A stretch of DNA of 17,412 nt from NCBI GenBank assembly GCA_003164655.1, contig PLTW01000095.1, positions 3,010 through 20,421 on the forward strand, in the 5' to 3' direction. Each line of letters opens with the position of its first letter. The first letter of the stretch is position 1. Below the pieces are notes generated by a model. It saw only the letters and a list, made by a program, of their open reading frames with translations. It made no database searches and was not told where the DNA came from. This document shows positions 1 through 6,521 of the stretch, in pieces. A program made the position numbers and the translations under genes. The DNA comes from Actinomycetota bacterium. GTDB taxonomy: Bacteria > Actinomycetota > Thermoleophilia > UBA2241.

Positions 1-714
<714 letters not shown>

Positions 715-916
715 ACGAACATCTCGTCGGGGCGGCGCCACGGCCGCACTCACCTTGCATCCCATACAGGTATTTTTCCAGATGCGGGTGCGTATGCTTT
801 CTGGCGACTCGCGGGGCGCTGTCTCCTTGGCTTGAGCGGAACGTCCACGACTGCTGACCTGCGTTCCTGGACGACTCAGGTGCACGCAGCGACCGCGATG
901 GGGGGCGCCACAGACG
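715..916. other. Intergenic region between convergent genes
   Basis: About 200 bases lie between the stop codons of mreB (+) and the spermidine synthase-like gene (-). I see only a weak 5-bp stem (GACGA/TCGTC) just after the mreB stop, without a T-tract. There is a short T-rich stretch near 771-777. No gene and no convincing terminator could be supported. Confidence 0.5.
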
Positions 917-2431
917 TCAGGGTGCGGTGGGCAGCGAGTGCTCGGGGATCTGGCGGCCGCGCGCCGCGTAGTCGACGATCATGGCGTCGGTGATCCACTC
1001 CACCGGCGCCCGGTCGTCGGTCCAGGGATCGGCCGACGGTCGACGCGGCTGCATCTGGGCCGCCAGGAGGCGGGTGAGGGGTCGCACCAGGGGTGGGGCG
1101 GCGCCGAGACGCCGGCGCAGCCGCTGAAGCGGCGTCGCCGTCGTGAGCCCGATGACGAGCTCGTTGAAGCGCAGCGCCGGCCAGACCAACACCTGCGGGA
1201 ATTCGCCGGCCAGTGTGCCGGCGATGCCGTCGACCAGCCGGTTGTCCCCGGGGACCCGCGAGACGTTCAGAGCCACGACGCCGCCCGGCGTGAGGTGCCG
1301 GCGGCAGAGGGCGAAGAACTCGCGGGTGGCGAGGTAGAAGGGCACGTAGGGCTGGCGGTAGGCGTCGACCATGATCAGGTCGTAGCGTTTGTTTGTGGCC
1401 TGCAGAAAGGGCCGCGCGTCGGCCGTGTAGACCGTGAGGCGAGGGTTGTCGTTCAGGCCGAAGAAGCGGCGCGCGGTGGCAGTGACCTGGGGGTCGAGCT
1501 CGACGCCATCGAAGGCCACCTGCGGATAGAGCACACCGAAGGCTCGGGCGGTGGTGCCGCCGGCGTTGCCCAGCATGAGCGCGCTGCCTGCGGGGCGGCC
1601 GAGCAGCGGCGGCAGCGTGAGGAACATGTCCCACTCGCCACCGGTGAAGACGGCGTCGGGTCGCCAGACCGAGTGCACGGCGTAGCCCTCGTTTAAGTAG
1701 AGGTAGCGGACGACACTGGCGCCGCTGCCCTGCTGGACGACCTCGATGAACTGGTAGCGTGACTCGCGCTCGTAGATCACGCCGAGGCCGGGTTTGACCA
1801 GACCGGGTGGCAGGGCCAGCAGCAGGGCGAGCGCGAGGGCGGCGAGGAGCCAGCGCCGCCGCAGCAGCGTCGCAGCGGCCAGGGCCACGATCGTTGCCGC
1901 CCCGAGCAGCGTGCGCTGCGTGCCGATCAGTGGGATGGTCAGCAGCGCCGGGATGAAGGTGCCCAGGATGCTGCCGGCGGTCGACAGGGCGAAGATGCGA
2001 CCGGCGGTCACACCGGCCGCATCGACATCGGTCGTAGCCAGCCTGATGGCAAAGGGCGTCACCATCCCGAGCAGGATGACCGGCGGGGCGAAGAGCAGCA
2101 GGGCGGCGAGAAACGAGCCGACCACGGCGCCCGCCGAGAGGCTTTCGATGCCGCCGATCGAGACATCGAGAAACGGTCGCGCAACGAACGGCACCGCGGC
2201 GATCAGAGCTGCCGCAGCCAACACAAGATAGCCGAGCAGGCGCGAACTGGGATGGGCGTCGGCCAGCCGCCCGCCCAGCCAGTAGCCCAGCGACAACGCC
2301 GCCAGGATCAGGCCGATGATGTTCGCCCAGACGACCGTCGACGAACCGTAGAACGGAGCCAGCAGGCGCGAGGCGCAGATCTCGGTGGCCATCGAGCCGA
2401 TGCCGGCGAGAAAGACGAGTGGCAGGAGCAT
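917..2431 (-). CDS. Fused membrane protein/spermidine synthase-like methyltransferase-fold protein
   Basis: The 504-residue protein combines a hydrophobic N-terminal half (about 1-210, six or more membrane segments in the MFS-like style of fused MFS/spermidine synthases) with a C-terminal polyamine synthase domain (about 220-470). In the membrane half, ASRLLAPFYGSSTVVWANIIGL and LGYWLGGRLAD are typical of this fusion family. The synthase half shows ESRYQFIEV, the nucleotide/dcAdoMet loop LGNAGGTTAR (288-296), the acidic ELDP (311-314), DAR (338-340) and VDAYRQPYVPFYL with the presumed catalytic Asp356. The glycine loop is less canonical (AGG rather than GGGDG), so the true substrate may not be putrescine. 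The start is the ATG at 2429-2431; the frame stays open upstream but offers no nearby alternative start, and no clear Shine-Dalgarno is visible. No other polyamine gene is nearby. Domain assignment is firm; activity is inferred. Confidence 0.88.
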   Translation of the reverse strand: MLLPLVFLAGIGSMATEICASRLLAPFYGSSTVVWANIIGLILAALSLGYWLGGRLADAHPSSRLLGYLVLAAAALIAAVPFVARPFLDVSIGGIESLSAGAVVGSFLAALLLFAPPVILLGMVTPFAIRLATTDVDAAGVTAGRIFALSTAGSILGTFIPALLTIPLIGTQRTLLGAATIVALAAATLLRRRWLLAALALALLLALPPGLVKPGLGVIYERESRYQFIEVVQQGSGASVVRYLYLNEGYAVHSVWRPDAVFTGGEWDMFLTLPPLLGRPAGSALMLGNAGGTTARAFGVLYPQVAFDGVELDPQVTATARRFFGLNDNPRLTVYTADARPFLQATNKRYDLIMVDAYRQPYVPFYLATREFFALCRRHLTPGGVVALNVSRVPGDNRLVDGIAGTLAGEFPQVLVWPALRFNELVIGLTTATPLQRLRRRLGAAPPLVRPLTRLLAAQMQPRRPSADPWTDDRAPVEWITDAMIVDYAARGRQIPEHSLPTAP

Positions 2432-2515
2432 GCGCGGCGCGGCACGCGCGGGTCGGGTGTTGGAGTCGATGGTCGAGATAGCTATGACGTACTCCCGTCT
2501 GCTGGCCCAGTCTGC

Positions 2516-3022
2516 ATGATAGTGGCAGAGCCTTGGGTCGTGTGGCGAGGTCAGTTTCAGGGACGAACACGCTATCTGCGATCGCCAGCTTCGCCAGACG
2601 CTCAGGAAGGCCTGAATCGCTGGGTCGGTCTGTTCGCTGCAGCCTCAAAGCGGGCAGTCGCGGACGCCGATGCTTTTGAGGAGCGCATTCAACACCTCGA
2701 AAGCACGTGGCACGAGCGCCTCGGTCGCCTGCGCGCCAACTCGGCAGCCGACCTCGTTCCGCGCGCCCTGCCGGGCTCCTCGATTCTCACCGTCCCGAGT
2801 GCCATCGAACTGATTGGGCGCAACATCCAGGCGGCCAACAAGGCGAACTCTCGCCCGACCGACGCCGGCGTGCTGTCGCAGACGACGGTCGGCAGGCGAA
2901 ACCGGGTCTTTGAGGCGCCTAAACTGATTCATGCCCTTACGGATCTGGAGCGTCGACCGGCCAGTCCGTCTGGAGACACGCGGACGGCACCCCACACTCG
3001 CAGAGTACCGCGGCGCCACTGA
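2516..3022 (+). pseudogene. Fic-family protein, C-terminal remnant
   Basis: The plus frame from about 2516 to the TGA at 3020-3022 reads like the C-terminal third of an actinobacterial Fic-family protein. It contains EGLNRWVGLFAAASKRAV, then a helical stretch FEERIQHLESTWHERLGRL, a winged-helix-like part (ILTVPSAIELIGRNIQAANKA) and the characteristic TVGRRNRVFEAPKLIHALTDLER ending. Fic proteins transfer AMP or related groups to target hydroxyls. Their catalytic HPFxxGNGR motif, which should precede this segment, is absent: upstream the frame runs antisense into the neighbouring spermidine synthase gene. The helix normally reading ATNxAIxxL is degenerate (AANKANSRPTDAG). I therefore call it a 5'-truncated pseudogene left from an insertion or deletion. 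The family call rests on remembered C-terminal patterns, not a search. A longer frame opens at 2252 but that extension is shadow. Confidence 0.62.
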
Positions 3023-3234
3023 GTCGCAGCGCGGGTATCGCCTGGACGTCGTATTGTCTGTCGACAGCGCGCCTGGATTCACGCCTGGCATGCTGTCCTG
3101 GACACCGGCGCACGATGCTCGTAGCGCAACTCACTCAGTCGCTCGATGGCAGCCAGCCGGCACGGTTCGAGATCTGTCGGGACATCTTCTCAAGAGGCCG
3201 ATAAACTGATTCGGTCATGCTTAGCCGCACATGT
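3023..3234. other. Intergenic region after the Fic remnant
   Basis: About 210 bases separate the Fic remnant from the ribosome binding site of the acetyltransferase. Short frames exist on both strands but none has recognisable protein content or a good ribosome binding site. The promoter of the acetyltransferase presumably lies in the more AT-rich part near 3190-3225, but no clear -35/-10 pair was identified. Confidence 0.4.
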
Positions 3235-3240
3235 GGAGGA
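3235..3240 (+). promoter_or_regulatory. Shine-Dalgarno that decides the acetyltransferase start
   Basis: GGAGGA stands 5 bases before the GTG at 3246-3248. An in-frame ATG at 3231 overlaps this site and has no ribosome binding site of its own, so the GTG is the better start. Confidence 0.7.
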
Positions 3241-3245
3241 TTGCC

Positions 3246-4109
3246 GTGTTCGACACGCCCGATCTTCGCGCCTATGGGCCCGCCGATTTCCCCGCGGTGC
3301 TGGGGCTGATCGGGGAGGCCTTCGGAGGCGAGACGCCGGAGAGCGTCCGCTTTGCCGTCTCCGCTTCGAACACCACGACCTTCGTCGCCCAGGTCGGCGG
3401 CAGGCTGGCCGGCGTCGCCATGGCGATCGCCTTCGGCAGGACCGCCTGGCTGGGCAACGTGGTGGTCTCTCCCACGCACCGGCGGCGCGGTCTGGGTTTT
3501 GCCTTGACCGAGCGAGCGCTGCAGCACGCCCGCAAAGAAGCCGAGACGGTGCTGCTGCTGGCGCTGGGAGATGCTCAGCGCGTCTACGAGCGTCTGGGGT
3601 TTGTCGACGACGGCTTGTACGGGACGTGGGTCCGACCAGACCCGCCGGCCGCCGCCGGGCAATCTGCCTCGGCGGCCCACGGGAGCCAAGTGGGATCGGC
3701 GCAGGACCGGGCTGCGGCCGAACAGTGCCTGGCGCTCGACCGGCGAGCGACCGGCGAGGATCGCCGCGCCTACCTGGACCACTTCATGGCAGTCGTGCGC
3801 ATCGCGTATGCAGACGATGCCGAGGAGCATGCCGGCGCGGCGGCTGGCTATAGCGCGCGGCTTCCCTGGGGGACCGGCGCCATCATCGCCGACGATCCGC
3901 GGGTCGCCGCCAGCCTGGTCGGCGACATGCTGCTGGCCTTCCCCGGGACGCGTTTCGAATTCCCCGATGCTAATGAGGCCGGTTGCCGGCTGGCCTCGGG
4001 GCTCGGGCTGGTGCGCGTCAAGGAGAACCTGCGCATGCGTCTGGGCCCGCCGGTCGCCGGCTTTCGGCCCCAGTGCATCTACAAGGCGCTCACTCCGGCG
4101 GTAGGGTAG
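3246..4109 (+). CDS. Tandem GNAT-family N-acetyltransferase
   Basis: The 287-residue protein (from GTG 3246; 292 if the ATG at 3231 is used) is built of two GCN5-related acetyltransferase folds. The first (about 5-135) carries the acetyl-CoA pyrophosphate loop RRRGLG (79-84) after the strand WLGNVVVSP, and ends with VYERLGFVDDGLYGTWVRP, the usual GNAT beta-6/7 region. A linker rich in Ala, Ser and Gln (about 136-165) leads to a second, weaker domain containing GYSARLPWGTGAIIADD, FEFPDANEAG and LGLVRVKENLRMRLG, in the style of the C-terminal GNAT-like domain (Acetyltransf_18) of two-domain enzymes. The second half lacks a clear acetyl-CoA loop, so it probably shapes the acceptor site. The acceptor is unknown. 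The gene stands alone and converges on the ammonium transporter, with 81 bases between them. Confidence 0.88.
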   Translation: MFDTPDLRAYGPADFPAVLGLIGEAFGGETPESVRFAVSASNTTTFVAQVGGRLAGVAMAIAFGRTAWLGNVVVSPTHRRRGLGFALTERALQHARKEAETVLLLALGDAQRVYERLGFVDDGLYGTWVRPDPPAAAGQSASAAHGSQVGSAQDRAAAEQCLALDRRATGEDRRAYLDHFMAVVRIAYADDAEEHAGAAAGYSARLPWGTGAIIADDPRVAASLVGDMLLAFPGTRFEFPDANEAGCRLASGLGLVRVKENLRMRLGPPVAGFRPQCIYKALTPAVG

Positions 4110-4190
4110 AGGACTCTCCGCTTGTTCCTCAGACGATACGGCCGGCTCCGCGTGCTGGGCCGACGCGCCGCCCGCGCTGCCACAAGGCCT

Positions 4191-5414
4191 CTACGTGAGA
4201 TCGTAAGCGGTTTCGCCGTGGATCGTCTCGTCGAGTCCCTGGAGCTGCACGTTGCGCGACACCTGGACGCTGGCGACCAGGTCGACCACCTTGAGGATGA
4301 CGAAGCTCGCGCAGAAGGCATAGCCGATGGCGATCGCCACACCGGCGCATTGCAGACCGAACTGCTTGCCGGCGCCGTTTAACAGACCATCGTGGCCGCC
4401 GACAGAAGCGTAGGCAAACCAGCCCACACAGAGCGAGCCGAACAGGCCGCCGATGCCGTGTACGCCCCAGACGTCGAGCGAGTCGTCCCAGCCGCGCTTG
4501 GCGCGCAGATGGGTCGCGCCGTAGCAGATCCAGCCGGCAGCGAGGGCGACCATAGCGGCCGCCCAGGTGGGCACATACCCGGCGCAGGGCGTCACGGCCA
4601 CCAGTCCGGCAAGCACACCGGTCAGGGCGCCGACCATGCTGGCCTTGCCCGTGCGCACCCAGTCGGTGAACATCCAGACGAGCATCGCCAGACCACCGGC
4701 GATGAAGGTGTTGACGAGGGCCTGGGCGGCGATGCCGTTGGCGCGCATGGCGTTGGCCGGGTTGTCGCCCAGCCAGCCGAACCAGAGCAGCCCCAGACCG
4801 ATCGCGATCAGCGGGATGTTGCTGGGCCGCTCATCCTCGCCGGGGGCAAAGACACGCTTCTTGACCACCCAGACCGAAGCCAGGGCGGCAAAACCGGCGC
4901 TGCCGTGCACCACCATGCCGCCGCCGAAGTCGAGCACGCCCCACTGCTGCAGAAAGCCGCCGCCCCAGATCCAGTGGGCCAGCGGCACGTAGACCAGCAG
5001 ACTCCACAGTGTGAGGAAGGCGATGTAGCTCTTGAACGGCACGCGGTCGGCGAAGGCGCCGGTGATCAGGGCCGGGGTCAGGGCCGCCACCGTCAGCTGA
5101 AAGACGAAGAAGGCCAGAAAGGGCACGGTCGGGGCGTACTGCGGGTTGGGCGTCTGGCCGACGTTGTTCAAGAAGAAGTAGTGGAGGTTGCCGATCACGC
5201 CGTGGACGTCGGGTCCAAAGGCCAGGCTGAAGCCGCAGACGATCCAGATCAGGGTGACCACGCCCAGCGACACGAAGCTCTGCATCATGATGGTGATGAC
5301 GTTCTTGCGCCGCACCAGGCCGCCGTAGAAGAAGGCCAGACCCGGCGTCATGATCGCCACGAGGGCGACACAGATGAGGATGAAGGCGGTGTCGCCGGGG
5401 TTGATGTTGCTCAT
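4191..5414 (-). CDS. amtB: Ammonium transporter (Amt/AmtB family)
   Basis: This 407-residue protein has about 11 membrane segments and the hallmarks of Amt channels, which conduct ammonium/ammonia as trimers in the cytoplasmic membrane. Visible are the N-terminal TPGLAFFYGGLVRRKNV signature, FQLTVAALTPALITGAFADR, the Asp162 in LDFGGGMVVHGSAG, and the twin pore histidines His170 and His319 (VWGVHGIGG). In the usual W-F-G-W-N-G-F-N block the sequence reads WFGWLGDNPANAMRANG, a mild variation. The C-terminal tail (DETIHGETAYDLT) is the typical regulatory end that signals between subunits. The ATG at 5412-5414 is supported by a GAGGGAG Shine-Dalgarno (complement at 5422-5428) with 7-base spacing. 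No glnK/PII gene follows, unlike many amt loci. A repeated element lies about 170 bases upstream (see repeat features). Confidence 0.95.
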   Translation of the reverse strand: MSNINPGDTAFILICVALVAIMTPGLAFFYGGLVRRKNVITIMMQSFVSLGVVTLIWIVCGFSLAFGPDVHGVIGNLHYFFLNNVGQTPNPQYAPTVPFLAFFVFQLTVAALTPALITGAFADRVPFKSYIAFLTLWSLLVYVPLAHWIWGGGFLQQWGVLDFGGGMVVHGSAGFAALASVWVVKKRVFAPGEDERPSNIPLIAIGLGLLWFGWLGDNPANAMRANGIAAQALVNTFIAGGLAMLVWMFTDWVRTGKASMVGALTGVLAGLVAVTPCAGYVPTWAAAMVALAAGWICYGATHLRAKRGWDDSLDVWGVHGIGGLFGSLCVGWFAYASVGGHDGLLNGAGKQFGLQCAGVAIAIGYAFCASFVILKVVDLVASVQVSRNVQLQGLDETIHGETAYDLT

Positions 5415-5585
5415 GGAGATGCTCCCTCTCTGGCGTTGTTTCGACTCCCGGGTCGGCTCTTCAACCGAACCCCGACCGGCGCGGCGGGCGTGGTAGGGGG
5501 CGGACTGTCGCTGCGCCGCAGGGGTGTCGGTGTGGCACGCGACGGGCCAGGCCGCTTGCTGTAATCAGACCACGGGCCGCGGGCG

Positions 5586-5655
5586 GGCACATCGGGCTGG
5601 AGGCCGGTCCTGAAGGGGGCAGTGTGGCCGACGCGCGCATCGGCCAGATGGCCGA
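5586..5655 (-). repeat. Repeat copy A upstream of amtB
   Basis: Bases 5586-5609 are identical to 6240-6263 (24 of 24). After a divergent spacer, a second block at 5637-5655 matches 6291-6309 at 17 of 19 positions. The offset between copies is exactly 654 bases throughout, so the alignment is ungapped. Both copies have the same orientation relative to the minus-strand gene they precede. This looks like a two-box cis element, not chance. Confidence 0.7.
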
Positions 5656-5660
5656 TGCGC
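5635..5660. promoter_or_regulatory. 26-bp palindrome in the amtB upstream region
   Basis: Two perfect 12-base arms, GCGCATCGGCCA (5635-5646) and its complement (5649-5660), flank a 2-base centre. This is the size and symmetry of a dimeric repressor or response-regulator site. It overlaps the second block of repeat copy A. The equivalent position in copy B keeps only part of the symmetry. It could alternatively fold as a hairpin in RNA. Confidence 0.5.
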
Positions 5661-5871
5661 CGGCTTGAGGCAACGGATGTTGCAGCGCTTCCGCGGGTGC
5701 ATCGGAGACGGCGTGCGCGAAAACGCGCCAACAGACCCCGACACGTCCTTGGCGAGGTAACCCTGGGGTCGCTGCCCGCGGTCGCTTCGACTCAGCTGCC
5801 TATGACTGCCTCAGGCCTCGCTGCCCGCAAAGGCCGGTAGTACCTCCGCCGCCTCGGCATCGACCTGGGGC

Positions 5872-6174
5872 CTATACGGCCGTGGGGTGATAGAAGTGCT
5901 CCAGCCGAGACGTCTCCTCACTCGAAAGCTCTCCCTTTGCGGCGACACGGGGGGCGACATCGAGATAGGAGCTGCTAAAGGGGACTGTGACGCTGGCGTC
6001 ATGCCTCTCGACGACGTCGGCGGGCACGACCAGGTCACGAAATACCGAGTGCTTGATCACCAGGCAATCGGCGCCCGATCCGGCCTCGCAGATCACGCCC
6101 CTGACCTTGCCGATCCTGTCGCCCTCACGTGAGAAAGCCGCAAACCCCACCAGGTCCTGTGCACTGGATGCCAT
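5872..6174 (-). CDS. PRC-barrel domain protein
   Basis: The 100-residue protein is a stand-alone PRC-barrel, a small beta-barrel fold found in photosynthetic reaction centre H subunits, the RimM ribosome maturation factor and many small bacterial proteins of unknown role. Seen: LVGFAAFSREGDRIGKVRGVICEAG, the usual first barrel strands with the G-x-x-I/V-G-K-V pattern, then CLVIKHSVFRDLVVPADVVERHD, which matches the typical 'lvv...iPadvV...d' end of the domain. The start ATG (6172-6174) has an excellent AGGAGG site 5 bases away. The frame extends upstream to 6294, but that extension covers the promoter and repeat copy B and has no ribosome binding site. Such proteins are often stress-regulated in Actinomycetota; here the shared upstream element with amtB and the divergent two-component pair suggest co-regulation (inference). 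The biochemical role is unknown. Confidence 0.85.
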   Translation of the reverse strand: MASSAQDLVGFAAFSREGDRIGKVRGVICEAGSGADCLVIKHSVFRDLVVPADVVERHDASVTVPFSSSYLDVAPRVAAKGELSSEETSRLEHFYHPTAV

Positions 6175-6179
6175 GACTA

Positions 6180-6185
6180 CCTCCT
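6180..6185 (-). promoter_or_regulatory. Shine-Dalgarno of the PRC-barrel gene
   Basis: The minus strand reads AGGAGG five bases before the ATG at 6174. It fixes the start of the 100-residue protein and argues against the longer 140-residue reading. Confidence 0.8.
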
Positions 6186-6239
6186 GCGCTTGCGCGGCCT
6201 GCTTTGCCTTCGTGTGCATCGAAGCAGGAAACGAGGACT

Positions 6240-6309
6240 GGCACATCGGGCTGGAGGCCGGTCGTGGGGACATGCAGCCGGCCGATTCCGGCATCGGTCA
6301 GACGGCCGA
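6240..6309 (-). repeat. Repeat copy B upstream of the PRC-barrel gene
   Basis: This is the partner of 5586-5655: 24 identical bases (6240-6263) plus the conserved block 6291-6309, at identical internal spacing. Its near edge is about 65 bases upstream of the PRC-barrel ATG. Because this interval is divergent, the element could also serve the histidine kinase promoter. Confidence 0.7.
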
Positions 6310-6429
6310 CACCGAGACGCGAGGTGAAGCAAGGCTACGTGACGATGGTGGCCGGCGAAAGCCGGCGGGGCGATCCTCGCCGCCGCTGCCTCGGGCGGCG
6401 CAGGAGGGCGAGACCCCTGTGGCTGAGGT

Positions 6430-6435
6430 TATGAT
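6430..6435 (+). promoter_or_regulatory. Possible -10 box for the histidine kinase gene
   Basis: TATGAT matches the bacterial -10 consensus at five of six positions in an otherwise GC-rich region, about 90 bases before the kinase ATG. No good -35 hexamer is found 16-18 bases upstream, so an activator-dependent promoter or a chance match are both possible. Confidence 0.3.
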
Positions 6436-6463
6436 TGGTGCGCAGGACAGATAGGTGTGCCTT

Positions 6464-6497
6464 CCCTGGTCGTGGCGAGATCGCGCCACGACCAGGG
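6464..6497 (+). promoter_or_regulatory. Perfect 14-bp inverted repeat in the kinase leader
   Basis: CCCTGGTCGTGGCG (6464-6477) is followed by six bases (AGATCG) and its exact reverse complement (6484-6497). The Shine-Dalgarno of the kinase (GGAGGAG, 6503-6509) starts 5 bases later. It has no T-tract, so it is unlikely to be a terminator. It could be an operator for autoregulation or an RNA hairpin limiting translation. Confidence 0.6.
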
Positions 6498-6521
6498 CCG
6501 ACGGAGGAGTGCCGTCACCTC

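Larger units (their letters stand above)
5415..5871. other. Upstream region of amtB; no gene, holds repeat copy A
   Basis: This 457-base stretch lies between the amtB start and the stop of the PRC-barrel gene, both on the minus strand. Frames are open on both strands but none has recognisable content or a ribosome binding site. It contains repeat copy A (5586-5655) and a 26-bp palindrome (5635-5660). It is the likely promoter region of amtB. Confidence 0.6.
6175..6521. other. Divergent control region: PRC-barrel (-) and histidine kinase (+)
   Basis: These 347 bases separate the starts of two divergent genes. They hold repeat copy B (6240-6309), a possible -10 element TATGAT (6430-6435) on the plus strand, and a perfect 14-base inverted repeat (6464-6497) in the kinase leader. 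No small gene could be supported. Confidence 0.6.

Noticed and set aside
715..760. Rho-independent terminator after mreB
   Set aside because: Only a 5-bp stem and no T-run; too weak to call.
876..2648. A 590-codon open frame on the minus strand
   Set aside because: It overlaps the spermidine synthase-like gene in another frame, is Arg/Pro/Ala-rich low-complexity sequence typical of GC-rich shadow frames, and shows no domain.
2645..3091. A minus-strand frame of 148 codons opposite the Fic remnant
   Set aside because: The plus frame carries recognisable Fic C-terminal patterns; the minus frame has none and no ribosome binding site.
4392..5564. A 390-codon open frame antisense to amtB
   Set aside because: His/Gln/Gly/Asp-rich composition without motifs; it mirrors the third-position GC of amtB and has no ribosome binding site.
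5586..5609. Reading the 24-base box as a classical DosR/DevR site
   Set aside because: The GGGACC/GGCCC-like ends of such sites are only partly matched and the central spacing differs; binding by the neighbouring regulator remains a hypothesis only.
6175..6294. N-terminal extension of the PRC-barrel protein to 140 residues
   Set aside because: The strong AGGAGG site 5 bases before the ATG at 6174 fixes the shorter form, and the extension covers repeat copy B.
5586..6309. The two repeats as remnants of a mobile element or CRISPR repeats
   Set aside because: Only two copies, 654 bases apart with a real gene and no transposase or terminal inverted repeats between them; spacing and orientation fit promoter elements better.
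6435..6521. TTG start for the histidine kinase at 6435
   Set aside because: No ribosome binding site, overlaps a possible -10 box and would make the perfect inverted repeat coding; ATG 6522 has GGAGGAG ahead.
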